Position numbers and translations under genes: made by a program
Assembly: GCA_013152205.1 (NCBI GenBank)
Contig: JAADGV010000054.1
Coordinates: 62,001 to 126,000, forward strand
DNA length: 64,000 nucleotides
Direction: 5' to 3'
DNA from: Planctomycetota bacterium
Lineage (GTDB): Bacteria > Planctomycetota > Planctomycetia > Pirellulales > Lacipirellulaceae
Part shown: positions 1 through 9,173 of the stretch, piece by piece
Numbering within the stretch: the stretch's first letter is position 1
Layout of the letters: every line of letters begins with the position of its first letter
Notes under the pieces: generated by a model
The model's database searches: none
Seen by the model: only the letters and a program-made list of their open reading frames with translations
What the model was told of the DNA's origin: nothing

Positions 1-17
1 AAATCAAACATTTCACA

Positions 18-872
18 TCACCCCGCCATCCGACGAACCTCAGAAACTTCCTCTTCGTCAATGGTCGGATGCACACGTAAGGTTACCTGCGGCGGGCTAC
101 GTCGCTCTTGCACAAACCCTCGCTGGCCTCCACTAAAGAACGTTGCATACTCAGCCGCCACTCCTACCGAGAATTGCGATTCCAAAGCGGTAACCATTTC
201 CTTGAACGGCAACCCTTCGCGATAGATCAATCGATAAGCAGCCTTCAATTCAGCGACTTCCTTATGAAGAAAACCAGCACGACGCAAACCTACCTTGTTC
301 AGCCCAACGATCATCGCGGTCGTTCCATCCGTAAGCAAAAACGGAGGCACATCGCGCACCAATTTTGTGCAGCCACCAATCATCGCTAAGCGTCCAATCC
401 GAGTGAATTGATGCACTGCCACATTACCACCTAAGCAAGACCGATTCCCAACCTCGACATGGCCGCCCAACATAACCCCATTGGTAAGAATCACATGATT
501 CCCGAGACGACAATCATGAGCCACATGCGAACCCACCATCAACATGCAATCGTCGCCAATCTCGGTCGTTGCGCTAGCCGTCATCGCTCGATGGATGGTC
601 ACATGCTCGCGTATCGAATTCCTGGCACCAACGACCAACGTGCCCGGATTGTCTGGAGCCTGAGTATGCTGAGGCAGACCCCCCAACACAGCACCCTCAC
701 AAACCGTAGTCTCTGGCCCAATGGTTGTCCCTTCGCAAATATTCACCTGAGCCGCCAAGCGACACCCATCACCAATCCGCACTCCCGACTCAACAATACA
801 GTAAGGGCCAATCTCTACCGCCGAGCCAATTTCTGCCTGGGAACTTACAATCGCAGTCGGGTGGATAATCAC
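18..872 (-). CDS. lpxA: Acyl-ACP--UDP-N-acetylglucosamine O-acyltransferase (LpxA)
   Basis: This cytoplasmic enzyme transfers a 3-hydroxyacyl chain from acyl carrier protein to UDP-GlcNAc, the first step of lipid A synthesis. The 284-residue protein is built from hexapeptide repeats (left-handed beta-helix, about residues 1-190) followed by a helical C-terminal part. The motif GSHVAHDC places the likely catalytic histidine at residue 119, matching E. coli His125; GGHVEVG and AVHQF match the other substrate-binding histidine regions. The start is GTG at 870-872, with GAGGA seven bases upstream. It is slightly longer than E. coli LpxA (262 residues). The presence of this gene fits an outer membrane with lipid A, as in planctomycetes. 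The next gene in its operon would lie outside the window. Confidence 0.95.
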   Translation of the reverse strand: MIIHPTAIVSSQAEIGSAVEIGPYCIVESGVRIGDGCRLAAQVNICEGTTIGPETTVCEGAVLGGLPQHTQAPDNPGTLVVGARNSIREHVTIHRAMTASATTEIGDDCMLMVGSHVAHDCRLGNHVILTNGVMLGGHVEVGNRSCLGGNVAVHQFTRIGRLAMIGGCTKLVRDVPPFLLTDGTTAMIVGLNKVGLRRAGFLHKEVAELKAAYRLIYREGLPFKEMVTALESQFSVGVAAEYATFFSGGQRGFVQERRSPPQVTLRVHPTIDEEEVSEVRRMAG

Positions 873-1252
873 GGTGGGTCCTCACGTGTCGGTAAGCTCA
901 ATGAGCAGCAGCACGCACCAGCTCGTCGGTAGAAGAGACCAATGCAAGCGTCGAATACTTCAGCGGGGCGGGAACTCCGCTAGCGATAGTATCGGTTACC
1001 CCGGTTGTGCCGTCTTAACGATTGGCTATCGAATTGTGCCAAATCGCCCTGCTTACTTCATTTAACACCTGCTAGCATTGCCGTTCTCGACAGAAAGTCG
1101 TTTGCCAGAAACCACTTACCTCGACCGTGCTACCCCCTGGGCGAACACGGCCAACGTGCGGTAGACTCGCCTTTCTGAACACTCAATCCGAACCAAACCC
1201 CCGAAAATCCCAGCGACCGATGCTCGCTGGCATATCCTAAGGAGCCTAGACC
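873..1252. other. Intergenic region between divergent lpxA and TPR gene
   Basis: I see no convincing gene here. The region must hold the promoters of the leftward lpxA and the rightward TPR gene. AAGGAG at 1241-1246 is the ribosome binding site of the TPR gene. Confidence 0.5.
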
Positions 1253-1594
1253 ATGTCCGACGTAGTCACTCTGTACGACGAAGCCGACAAGCTAAAAGAT
1301 GCTGGCAAACTTGAAGAGGCCGTTGCCAAACTTAATGAAGCACTCGCAATCGACGAAAACTATGCCTTGGCCCATTCAGCCCTAGCAGTCGTCCAGCAAC
1401 GCCTGGAAAAGCACGAGGAAGCCGTCCAGCACGCACAGCGGGCCGCCGAACTCGAACCCGACGACCCGTTCAGCTTTACCGCCCTGAGCGTAACATTCCA
1501 ACGTGCCTATGCTGGCACCAACAACATGGACTACATCCGCCTCGCCGAAGACGCCATGGAGCGCAGCCGCCAACTCAGCCAGGGCAGGGGGTAG
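1253..1594 (+). CDS. Small tetratricopeptide-repeat protein
   Basis: The 113-residue protein consists of about two and a half TPR units (roughly residues 3-36, 37-70 and a partial third), with the typical pattern of small residues in EAVAKLNEALAIDENYALAH and EAVQHAQRAAELEPDDP. TPR arrays bind other proteins; no partner is evident. There is no signal peptide or membrane segment, so it is probably cytoplasmic. The start is supported by AAGGAG nine bases upstream of the ATG. It stands alone between the leftward lpxA and the leftward DUF3467 gene, so it is probably its own transcription unit. The fold is clear but the function is unknown. Confidence 0.8.
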   Translation: MSDVVTLYDEADKLKDAGKLEEAVAKLNEALAIDENYALAHSALAVVQQRLEKHEEAVQHAQRAAELEPDDPFSFTALSVTFQRAYAGTNNMDYIRLAEDAMERSRQLSQGRG

Positions 1595-1634
1595 CCTTCT
1601 TTAGGGTGGCGTTCTCGCGACCGCAGGCGAAGCC

Positions 1635-2012
1635 CTACGACTGCTGAGGCTTACCAATCACTCGCTTCTGCACATCGGTCTCGAGCACGCCAAATGCCTG
1701 CTCGTGCCGCTGCACCGAAAGATGCAAGGCATGCAGCATCCGCTTAGCTGTGAAGTAGTTTGTCACAATTCGTTGCGAAACACGAACCGGCTCTGTCGGA
1801 ACGCCGAACGGTTGGGCGTTGAGTCCGAAATCGATGATTAACTCCTCAGGAGTGCCCGTCACTCGGCAAAAGTTTGCATAGGAACAAATCGCATCCGATT
1901 CATCAACCTTCACCCGATTCGCTTGTTGCTGGGCCTGCTGCCCCTGGTTCTCACCACTCGAACCCTCAGCACGTTTTTCCTCGTTCACTACTTCAGTCTT
2001 TTCGTCTGCCAC
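1635..2012 (-). CDS. DUF3467 domain protein
   Basis: This 125-residue protein has a disordered, Glu/Gln-rich N-terminus (residues 1-32) followed by a DUF3467 core (about 35-110), recognised from the pattern YANFCRVTGTPEELIIDFG and VSQRIVTNYFTAKRML. DUF3467 proteins are small, widespread in planctomycetes and bacteroidetes, and have no established function. The start is GTG at 2010-2012 with GGAGAG five bases upstream, a strong ribosome site that supports the non-ATG start. It converges with the TPR gene and is 117 bases downstream of rsmG on the same strand, so the two could share a transcript. Confidence 0.85.
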   Translation of the reverse strand: MADEKTEVVNEEKRAEGSSGENQGQQAQQQANRVKVDESDAICSYANFCRVTGTPEELIIDFGLNAQPFGVPTEPVRVSQRIVTNYFTAKRMLHALHLSVQRHEQAFGVLETDVQKRVIGKPQQS

Positions 2013-2129
2013 GATATCTCTCCAATGTGATTTGCTTTTGAATGTCTAAGTAGTCTCAGGCGGTATTACGATGAGTCACCCAGTCTAGCTGACAACCGCG
2101 AAAAATTCCATCCGCCTAGCGATCTAAGA

Positions 2130-2822
2130 CTACCCCGCTTCATCCTGTTTGCACACACTCAGGACGACACTCTCCGCATCATTCCCTAGCGTGGGATAAG
2201 TGGCGACTTTGCGTAGTTCCAGTCGGCTCAGTAGGCCACGATGCCTCGCTTCGCCCCGTTCTTCTACCCAGCGAGGGCCTTTAATCAGTAGTAGCCGATC
2301 GAACGCATCCCAGTGGGGTTGAACCCAATAAAGAATCTTCGACAGTACAGCAACCGCCCGAGCAACCAGGGTGCCAAAGGTCTTTAGTTCCAAAACCTCC
2401 TCAGCCCGACAGGCGAAGACCTGCACCGGTAGCTGCAACTCCTCGACTATTGCTTGCACAACCTTGGCCTTTTTCTGGGTCGATTCGCAGACACTCACTC
2501 GGAGGTCCGGACGGCAGATCGCCAAGATAAGCCCCGGCACGCCGCCCCCGGTGCCGATGTCCAGCACCCGCTCGCCAGGCTCCAGGAGCTTTGCCAGTTC
2601 CAGGCTGTCAGCCACATCGCGGCTGACAAACTTTTCCAACGTCGTATGACGAGTCAGGTTGAGTTGCTCGTTCCAACGCCATAGGGCCTCTCGATAGCGG
2701 TCGAGCAAAGCGATTTGCTCGTCGTCGAGTTCGGTTTTTCTATCGGTGAGTATCTCGTCCAACACGGTGCGAAGTGCTGCGGGGTCCACTCCGCTCGCTT
2801 GAGGGGTTCCGTCAGTAGCCAA
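2130..2822 (-). CDS. rsmG: 16S rRNA (guanine-527-N7) methyltransferase RsmG
   Basis: RsmG methylates N7 of G527 in 16S rRNA using S-adenosylmethionine. The Rossmann SAM-binding motif LDIGTGGGVPGL is at about residues 87-98, and the family N-terminal helix LDRYREALWRWNEQLNLT precedes it at 40-57. The protein is 230 residues, a little longer than E. coli RsmG (207). The only start that takes in the whole family region is TTG at 2820-2822; there is no internal ATG before the domain and no strong Shine-Dalgarno, so the exact start is uncertain and the GTG at codon 12 is possible. It diverges from truB across about 150 bases, which must hold both promoters. Confidence 0.93.
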   Translation of the reverse strand: MATDGTPQASGVDPAALRTVLDEILTDRKTELDDEQIALLDRYREALWRWNEQLNLTRHTTLEKFVSRDVADSLELAKLLEPGERVLDIGTGGGVPGLILAICRPDLRVSVCESTQKKAKVVQAIVEELQLPVQVFACRAEEVLELKTFGTLVARAVAVLSKILYWVQPHWDAFDRLLLIKGPRWVEERGEARHRGLLSRLELRKVATYPTLGNDAESVVLSVCKQDEAG

Positions 2823-2971
2823 GTAATCGGTCTTTCAATTGGGGGAGTAAATTAGGTTCATCCGCAGTATCGTGCAACCGTGGGGATATGCAAAGGGTGC
2901 AACTGCCCAGTACGCTATCGATTTCCGCTTTCCTGCCCACCACTTCCCAAGTTTGCTTCAGTTTTGCTTCC

Positions 2972-3856
2972 ATGTTTGGCATCCTAAATATCAACAAACC
3001 AGCAGGTTGGACTTCGCGCGACGTGGTAAATCGCGTCCATCGGCTGGTAAAACCTGCCAAGGCAGGACATGCCGGGACTCTCGACCCGCTCGCCACCGGC
3101 GTGCTGGTGGTCTGCATTGGCCCAGCCACACGGCTAATCTCCTATGTGCAGGAAATGCAGAAGCAATATCAAGCCACCTTCTTGCTCGGACGCTCAAGCC
3201 CTAGCGACGATACCGAAACCGAAATCGTCGAACTTGCCTCGCCGCCAATACCAACGCTCGACGACATCAAGGCTCGACTCCCGCAGTTCACCGGTAGTAT
3301 CCAACAAACGCCGCCGATTTACTCGGCTCTGAAGATCGGCGGCAAAAGGGCCTACCACCTAGCCCGCAGCGGCCAGCAGGTCGAGCTGAAGCCGCGGACA
3401 GTTCAAATTTACGAACTCGTGATCACTGCGTACGAGTACCCACGGCTAGAAATGACGATCCGCTGTGGCAGTGGCACCTACGTACGCAGCGTGGGGCGAG
3501 ACCTCGCCGAGTCGCTAGGAACCGCCGCGGTAATGTCGGGCTTAACTCGAACTGCCATCGGGCATTTTCAGGTTCAAGATGGCCTTTCTCTCGATCAGCT
3601 AACCCAGGAAGAAGTAGCAGCCAAGCTGCAACCGGCCAGATGCGCGGTCGACCATCTGCCAACAATAACACTCACGCCACAGCAGCTCGAAGAAATCCGC
3701 AACGGTCGATTGATCGAAGTCGACACAGCGGCCCTCTTCGACTCGCCCTGTTCTGAAATCGCCGCCCTAGACAACGATGGCCGTCTTGTTGCTCTCATGC
3801 AAGAGAAACAGCCTGGAATCTTAGGGCCAATACGCAATTTCCCCTCACCCCCATGA
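2972..3856 (+). CDS. truB: tRNA pseudouridine(55) synthase TruB
   Basis: TruB makes pseudouridine 55 in the T-loop of tRNAs. The start ATG at 2972 gives MFGILNINKPAGWTSRD, the normal family N-terminus; an upstream in-frame ATG at 2888 would add 28 unrelated residues. The catalytic aspartate is D38 in GHAGTLDPLATG. Further family motifs are QTPPIYSALKIGGKRAY and GSGTYVRSVGRDLAESLG. At 295 residues the length is normal for the bacterial family, with a short C-terminal region instead of a full PUA domain. Its neighbours are unrelated, and it is followed by a 400-base region with no gene. Confidence 0.95.
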   Translation: MFGILNINKPAGWTSRDVVNRVHRLVKPAKAGHAGTLDPLATGVLVVCIGPATRLISYVQEMQKQYQATFLLGRSSPSDDTETEIVELASPPIPTLDDIKARLPQFTGSIQQTPPIYSALKIGGKRAYHLARSGQQVELKPRTVQIYELVITAYEYPRLEMTIRCGSGTYVRSVGRDLAESLGTAAVMSGLTRTAIGHFQVQDGLSLDQLTQEEVAAKLQPARCAVDHLPTITLTPQQLEEIRNGRLIEVDTAALFDSPCSEIAALDNDGRLVALMQEKQPGILGPIRNFPSPP

Positions 3857-4263
3857 CCCGCATCACCGGCCTGTACGAACGTCTTTCCTGTTCGAACTTC
3901 CTGAACCCCAGCGAACAAACGACGGGCCGGTTCCGTCGAATAGATTTGGACTAGTGTTGCTCGTTCTAGACATAAAAACCTGTCGTGACGATTGTGCGTT
4001 GCAGGGTAGGTCGTGCGAATCGTCCGAGGCAGGTAAGGGTTGGCGCGCAATCCGGGCAGATTGAACCTAGGCGTAGCGATTGGTCGAAGCTGTAAACACG
4101 GTGCTTAACGTGCGCTCATTGTGCGCCCGTTCTGTGCAGACGATACACCCAGGACGGGTGACTTACGGAGAAGTTAATATCGGGCAAGGATGAGCCCTAC
4201 GATCGGTTCGCAGGCTGCCACGAAGGCGGCGCGGACGAGTCAACGAGGTCGTGTTGAGCATCC
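3857..4263. other. Gene-free stretch upstream of ftsK
   Basis: No open frame with family resemblance, tRNA cloverleaf or clear terminator is seen. The longest frame on the minus strand (to 4050) largely overlaps truB and looks like a shadow. It presumably contains the ftsK promoter. Confidence 0.5.
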
Positions 4264-7092
4264 ATGTTCAAGAACCGCAATCTGAGATTTGATCTCTTCG
4301 CACTCGTGCTGTTGGTGGTCGCTGTCATGCTAGCGGTCTCGCTAGCAACCTACGACGCCAGCGACCCGCCCAGCACGCTCGTTTACCCTCCGCATACCGA
4401 GTACCACAACGCCTGTGGGCCAATCGGTGCGTATGTCACACACTTTCTGCTCGAAAGTGTTGGCATCGGCGCCTACTATCTCCTCGCCTCGCTGGCAGGC
4501 TTGTCGATTGCCTTGCTGTGGCGGGGCGAAGTCGACCAACCCGTACTACGTGCTGTGGGCTGGGTCGCCTCGCTCGTCGCCATTGCCACGCTAGCGACTT
4601 TGGCATTTCCAAACATGACCCCCGGCCCGGTAATCGGTGCGGGCGGATATCTGGGCGCAATGGGACAGGCGCTGTTAGAAACACACTTCGCCACAGCCGG
4701 TGCGTACATCCTAGCAATCAGCATCTTGCTGGCAGGGTTGCTGCTGTCGACCGACTATTTTGTTTTCCGCGCCATCGTTGCCACCACGGCCTTGTCAGGT
4801 CACGGCTTGATGTCGATGGGGCACTTCGGCCATTCTGTTCGTCGCCGAGATCGTCCGAAAACCGACTTGGAGGATGAGTTCGTCGAGGGAGAAGAGGACG
4901 AATACGAGTACGAAGAGGAGGAACTCGAAGAAGACGAAGAATGGGAGGAGGAAGAGGATGTCGAAGACGAAGCACCGACGCTCAAGGTCCGTACTCCAAA
5001 TTCAAAGCAAGAAGATGAAGTCGAAGAGGAAGAGGAGCCCGAGCAGCCAGCCCCGGCCAAGCCGCTGAAGAGCAAGCTCACCTCTGCTCTCAGTATCAAA
5101 CGCAAGAAAAAGCCAGAGAAGAGCGAGCGAGAGGAAATCATCGACCAACTGGAAGCCGCTGACCAATCGCACCCCAATGTTGATGCTGACTACGAGCTGC
5201 CCTCGCTCGATTTGCTGCTAGAGTCTGAGGATGTCTGCTACGAGGAGCACGAACGAGAGGTCCGTCGCAAGGCGAAAATACTCGAGAAAACCTTCCGCAA
5301 CTTTGGCTTCAACGTAAAAGTAGTCGAAATCGAGACCGGCCCGGTAATCGCCCAATACGAGGTCCAGCTAGAAGCTGGCCTACGGTTGGCAAAGATCACC
5401 AACCTGTCGGACGATCTGGCCATCGCGTTGCGTGTGCCCAGCGTGCGCATCGTGGCTCCCATTCCCGGCAAAAACACGGTTGGCATCGAAGTGCCCAACG
5501 AGAACCGCCAGTTGGTCCGCATTCGTGACGTCATCGAACAAGCTGATGGGCGAGCCAAGCGGATGAAGATCCCCATCTACCTGGGCAAAGATGTCTCGGG
5601 AAACCCGATGGTCGTCGACCTTACCACGCTTCCTCACCTGTTGATCGCTGGTCGCACCGGTACGGGCAAGAGTGTTTGCTTGAACTCGATTATCGTTTCG
5701 ATGCTGATGAGCAGCGGGCCGGACGAAGTGCGCATGTTGATGATCGATCCCAAGATGGTCGAACTCAGTGGCTACCGAAAACTGCCCCACCTGATGCATC
5801 CGGTCGTCACCGACATGAAAAAAGCCGAGGCCATTCTCTCCTGGGCCGTCGACAAGATGGAAGAGCGATACCAACTGCTCGCCCGGGCTGGGGTACGCCA
5901 CATCAGCGTTTTCAACCAATTGGGCGAAGAAGAACTTCGAGATCGGATTCGGCCGAAAAGCGAAGCCGAATGGGAAACCATCCCCAAGCAGCTACCGTTT
6001 GTTGTCATCGTGGCCGACGAGATCGCCGACTTGATGATGACGGCTGGCAAAGACGTCGAACAGCATATCATTCGCCTCGCTCAAAAAAGCCGGGCCGTCG
6101 GCATCCACCTCATCCTGGCGACCCAGAAACCAACCGTCGATGTTATCACCGGATTGATTAAGTCGAACCTGCCTGCCCGTATCGCTTTCCAAGTTGCCAG
6201 CCGCACCGATAGCCGCGTGGTGCTTGATGAGATGGGGGCTGACAAACTGCTGGGCAACGGTGACATGCTATTCCTCTCGCCAGGAACCAGCCAACTGCTT
6301 CGCGGCCAAGGCACCTTCCTCTCGGACGACGAAATCACCCGGGTCGTCGATTTTGTAGGCACCGATGCGCCCCAGTTCGCTCAAGAATTGATCGAACTAA
6401 AAACCAAAGACGAAGAGGAAGAGACGACACCCGGCAAGTTAAAGAATCGCGACGAGTTGTACGAAGCAGCCGTCGACGTTGTCGTACGCGAACGACGTGG
6501 CAGTGTTTCGCTGCTCCAGCGCTGCCTAGGCATCGGTTACGGTCGAGCGGCAAGGCTGATCGACTTTATGGCCGAGGATGGCATCGTCGGCGAATACAAT
6601 GGCTCGCAAGCCCGTGAAGTTGCCATCTCGGTCGAAGAATGGGAAGCCATGAGCAGCGAGGGCGAGGAATCCTCGGAACCAGCAACGGGCCCAGTCACCG
6701 TAGCTACGGTGCCAGCGAAACCACGACGTGCAAACAACAAAATCATTCCTGGCACCGATGAGCCTAGTGATCTCGAAGAGGACGAAGCAACAGCCACTGC
6801 GCCTTGGGAAGACGAGGAGGAGGCCGAACTCGAAGACGACGAAGAATGGGAAGAGGAGGACGAAGCCGAGGAAGGTGAAGTCGCCGAAGATGAAGAGGAG
6901 GAGTGGGAGGAAGAAAAAGACGAGGAAGAGGCCGAACTCGAAGACGACGAAGAATGGGAAGAAGAGGACGAAGCTGAGGAAGGCGAAGTCGCCGAAGATG
7001 ACGAGGAGTGGGAGGACGAAGAGGAGGAAGCCGAACTCGAAGACGATGAAGAATGGGAAGAGGACGAGGAGGAATACGCCGACAGTGCGTAA
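4264..7092 (+). CDS. ftsK: DNA translocase FtsK/SpoIIIE with acidic linker and tail
   Basis: This membrane-anchored hexameric ATPase pumps DNA during chromosome segregation at division. The N-terminus has about four membrane segments (approximately 8-30, 55-86, 93-115, 147-180). A very acidic linker (about 200-265) leads to the alpha domain and the RecA-like motor: Walker A GRTGTGKS at 463-470 and a Walker B/DEIADLM segment near residue 580. The winged-helix gamma domain, which reads KOPS-like sites in other bacteria, is at about 723-790 (RRGSVSLLQRCLGIGYGRAARLIDFM). The last 150 residues are almost all Glu/Asp in near-perfect repeats, which is unusual because FtsK normally ends with the gamma domain. 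No strong Shine-Dalgarno precedes the ATG. Confidence 0.95.
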   Translation: MFKNRNLRFDLFALVLLVVAVMLAVSLATYDASDPPSTLVYPPHTEYHNACGPIGAYVTHFLLESVGIGAYYLLASLAGLSIALLWRGEVDQPVLRAVGWVASLVAIATLATLAFPNMTPGPVIGAGGYLGAMGQALLETHFATAGAYILAISILLAGLLLSTDYFVFRAIVATTALSGHGLMSMGHFGHSVRRRDRPKTDLEDEFVEGEEDEYEYEEEELEEDEEWEEEEDVEDEAPTLKVRTPNSKQEDEVEEEEEPEQPAPAKPLKSKLTSALSIKRKKKPEKSEREEIIDQLEAADQSHPNVDADYELPSLDLLLESEDVCYEEHEREVRRKAKILEKTFRNFGFNVKVVEIETGPVIAQYEVQLEAGLRLAKITNLSDDLAIALRVPSVRIVAPIPGKNTVGIEVPNENRQLVRIRDVIEQADGRAKRMKIPIYLGKDVSGNPMVVDLTTLPHLLIAGRTGTGKSVCLNSIIVSMLMSSGPDEVRMLMIDPKMVELSGYRKLPHLMHPVVTDMKKAEAILSWAVDKMEERYQLLARAGVRHISVFNQLGEEELRDRIRPKSEAEWETIPKQLPFVVIVADEIADLMMTAGKDVEQHIIRLAQKSRAVGIHLILATQKPTVDVITGLIKSNLPARIAFQVASRTDSRVVLDEMGADKLLGNGDMLFLSPGTSQLLRGQGTFLSDDEITRVVDFVGTDAPQFAQELIELKTKDEEEETTPGKLKNRDELYEAAVDVVVRERRGSVSLLQRCLGIGYGRAARLIDFMAEDGIVGEYNGSQAREVAISVEEWEAMSSEGEESSEPATGPVTVATVPAKPRRANNKIIPGTDEPSDLEEDEATATAPWEDEEEAELEDDEEWEEEDEAEEGEVAEDEEEEWEEEKDEEEAELEDDEEWEEEDEAEEGEVAEDDEEWEDEEEEAELEDDEEWEEDEEEYADSA
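6823..7080 (+). repeat. In-gene tandem repeat coding the acidic FtsK tail
   Basis: The sequence gccgaactcgaagacga starts copies at 6823, 6931 and 7030 (spacing 108 and 99 bases). Each copy encodes AELEDDEEWEE followed by a run of Glu/Asp, so the repeats keep the reading frame. Confidence 0.9.
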
Positions 7093-7104
7093 CCCCAAGT
7101 TAGC

Positions 7105-7122
7105 GCCGGCGGCCACACCGGC
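7105..7122 (+). repeat. Post-stop hairpin, conserved CGGCCAC loop
   Basis: Stem GCCGG/CCGGC encloses the loop CGGCCACA and is preceded by gttagc, 12 bases after the ftsK stop. A hairpin with the same loop core and a different but fully paired stem follows leuS at 23424-23441. There is no T tract, so it is not a classical terminator. Confidence 0.6.
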
Positions 7123-7243
7123 TCCTCACCATATCCCCACGTCCTGAACAAAACACACACCGATTTGCCGTTTTGGCCCCCTCGCGTACAATGGAAAAGC
7201 CGACACCGCGCCGGCTGACCGTTTTCCGAAGGAGACCCGTGCA

Positions 7244-7507
7244 ATGTTTTACCGATTATTGATGCTCTCGCTCATCTGCCTAGGAAGCTTCGCTTGGCAG
7301 GCCCCTGCCGCCGAAGCGGGCTGGCGAAATGGCCGCCGGGCTACGCGAGGTCGCACATACTCCTCCCGCTCGACCCGATCGCGAACTCGATCCACATCGC
7401 GCTCCAAGCCGTACATGACGCAATCGCGTAGCGCAGTACTCGACGGGTTCTTCGGCCCCGGCCCCGGCATGCAAGGCAACGACCGCTCATGGTACGTCGG
7501 CAAGTAA
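7244..7507 (+). CDS. Small basic secreted protein of unknown function
   Basis: The 87-residue product starts with a typical signal peptide (MFYRLLMLSLICLGSFAWQAPAAEAG, cleaved near AEA-G, residues 1-26). The mature part is rich in Arg, Ser and Thr (about residues 27-58) and ends in a Gly/Pro segment, GFFGPGPGMQGNDRSWYVGK. GAAGGAGA lies about eight bases before the ATG, a strong ribosome site that supports a real gene. I recognise no family. It sits alone between ftsK and a leftward SPFH gene. A strongly basic mature chain could bind an acidic surface such as cell-wall or nucleic-acid polymer, but that is only a guess from charge. Confidence 0.65.
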   Translation: MFYRLLMLSLICLGSFAWQAPAAEAGWRNGRRATRGRTYSSRSTRSRTRSTSRSKPYMTQSRSAVLDGFFGPGPGMQGNDRSWYVGK

Positions 7508-7571
7508 GAGCGATCAGCCAAGCGGCGAAACCGTGGGGTGGGTACAGCGAAGCGAAACCCACCGCACCGTT

Positions 7572-9173
7572 TTATTCGTTAGCACTCTTCTGCGGCACAT
7601 CTTGCACCATGTGGTTCAGCATCGTGCCAATCAGTGCGGTTGTTTCTCCGCTTTGGCCGCCGCCTTGCCCGATGACCATCACTCGTGGCGTGATCTCAAT
7701 CCCACCATCGCCGACGATTTTCAGGATCTCGACCAATGCGGCGTTGCCGCTGCCGATTTGCTGGGCGATTTTCTCGTAAGCTTTCGCCTGGGCTTCGGCC
7801 TTTAGGGTCACAGCTTCGGCCTCAGCCTCGGCCTCGATGATGACCCTCTCGCGTTCCTTTTCGGCAATCTGAACCTGATAGGCGGCAGTAGCCAAGCGTT
7901 TTTCCTCTTCGGCCTCTTGCTCGGTCTTGGTCAGTTCCTTCATTTGCTCAGCCGCTCGCTGCTGTTCTTTGAATGTCTCTTGCTCTTGCAAGGCAATCTC
8001 GCGGTCGGTCTGGGTCTTGAGCAAAGCGCCAAGTGTTTCTTCATTACCTACGTCGCCAATACGCACACCGGTGATCGTGACGCCGATTTCCCCCATTTCT
8101 TCCGCAAGCATTTTCAGCGATTCCGATTCTTGTAGCGAACGCTGTTGAACATAGTCAAGCGCTTTGACGCCTTCGGCATTGTTGCGGAAAATTGCCCGTA
8201 CCATCGAATTCATCACCGTCCGTAAGCCTTCTTCGTCGTCGCCTACCGTAGCAACTAGCAACGGGGCATCATTCGGCTGAATTTCAAACTCGACCCGAAC
8301 GTCTACCGGAAAAGTAAAACCATCGGAGGTACGGACCATGATCTCGCTCTCTTCGCCAGTACCGCTGACATTCTGCTGGCCACTGGTGGCCGTATAACGC
8401 ACGATGTGTTTACGGGTTGAAATGACAGTGACTTGATAGGCATTGGTGTGGCTATAGTCGTAGTACTGATCGGGGGCCAATGAAGTTTTCCAGATGCCAC
8501 GTTGCCCCATCTCGACAAGCTTGCGCACGCCGGCTTCGGCTTCACCCGTGCCCACAGGAGGCATTTCGCCAACGTTCGACTTCACCACCCCAACCTCGGC
8601 TTTGTCGATCGTTAATATCTCAGCGATTTCCATCTTGAAGAGTTTGGGATTAAAACGATATTTACCCGGCTTAAGCACCGAAGTTTGTGGCCCTTTGTAA
8701 CCGTTGCCCACGGTGAGAAAATATTCTGCATCCTGGGCCATCTCGGTTTCAGACCCTGGCTCCCAGAGAGGTGCATAGGTAGCCCCCAGCGGCAATGGTA
8801 GTCCGTCAGAAGCGGTGAGCATTCCCACCGTGCCCGGCTCGATTTCGAGTACATGTGTTTTCTCGATGCTGTAGATAAACGGCCAATACCAAGGATGCCA
8901 GCCGGGTGGCAGGATTGTAGCTTGCGGGCCTTTCTCGCCACTGGTCGCAATGATTTTCCCAGGCGGCAACGACTTGAGGCCAACGCTTTTCGATACCACT
9001 CCGGTTGCGTCTTCGCCAATATATTGAAACGAAGCCAGCGTAAAGAAGATCAGCATCACGACCACAGCCCCGCCGACAGCGGCCATCCTTAGCTTGAGCG
9101 ACCGCACTTGGGCTGAGCTAGCAATGATCAGACCCGCCAAAACGACTCCGGCAAACAGAAAAATAGTAGACAT
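7572..9173 (-). CDS. SPFH/band 7 domain membrane protein
   Basis: SPFH proteins form membrane-associated ring or raft assemblies and often control proteases. The ATG at 9171-9173 gives two N-terminal membrane segments (about residues 3-20 and 28-50), then an SPFH-like region (about 60-340) and an Ala/Glu-rich coiled coil (about 345-450, with runs such as EAEAEAEAVTLKAEAQAKAY) typical of flotillin-like proteins. The C-terminus is Gly-rich then hydrophobic. An in-frame upstream start at 9293 would add 40 residues with no family character. GGGGAG lies about 11 bases upstream of the chosen ATG. At 533 residues it is longer than HflK/HflC or stomatin because of an extra block of about 100 residues before the usual SPFH core. 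Function in this organism is unknown. Confidence 0.85.
   Translation of the reverse strand: MSTIFLFAGVVLAGLIIASSAQVRSLKLRMAAVGGAVVVMLIFFTLASFQYIGEDATGVVSKSVGLKSLPPGKIIATSGEKGPQATILPPGWHPWYWPFIYSIEKTHVLEIEPGTVGMLTASDGLPLPLGATYAPLWEPGSETEMAQDAEYFLTVGNGYKGPQTSVLKPGKYRFNPKLFKMEIAEILTIDKAEVGVVKSNVGEMPPVGTGEAEAGVRKLVEMGQRGIWKTSLAPDQYYDYSHTNAYQVTVISTRKHIVRYTATSGQQNVSGTGEESEIMVRTSDGFTFPVDVRVEFEIQPNDAPLLVATVGDDEEGLRTVMNSMVRAIFRNNAEGVKALDYVQQRSLQESESLKMLAEEMGEIGVTITGVRIGDVGNEETLGALLKTQTDREIALQEQETFKEQQRAAEQMKELTKTEQEAEEEKRLATAAYQVQIAEKERERVIIEAEAEAEAVTLKAEAQAKAYEKIAQQIGSGNAALVEILKIVGDGGIEITPRVMVIGQGGGQSGETTALIGTMLNHMVQDVPQKSANE

Noticed and set aside
3595-4050. Minus-strand frame spanning the end of truB
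   Set aside because: Overlaps truB antisense and shows no family similarity or start signals.
4800-5177. Serine-rich minus-strand frame
   Set aside because: It is the complement of the Glu/Asp-coding linker of ftsK (gaa/gag read backwards gives ttc/tcc/ctc); no independent start signals or family.
6537-7244. Serine-rich 235-codon minus-strand frame
   Set aside because: Same artefact from the acidic ftsK tail repeats.
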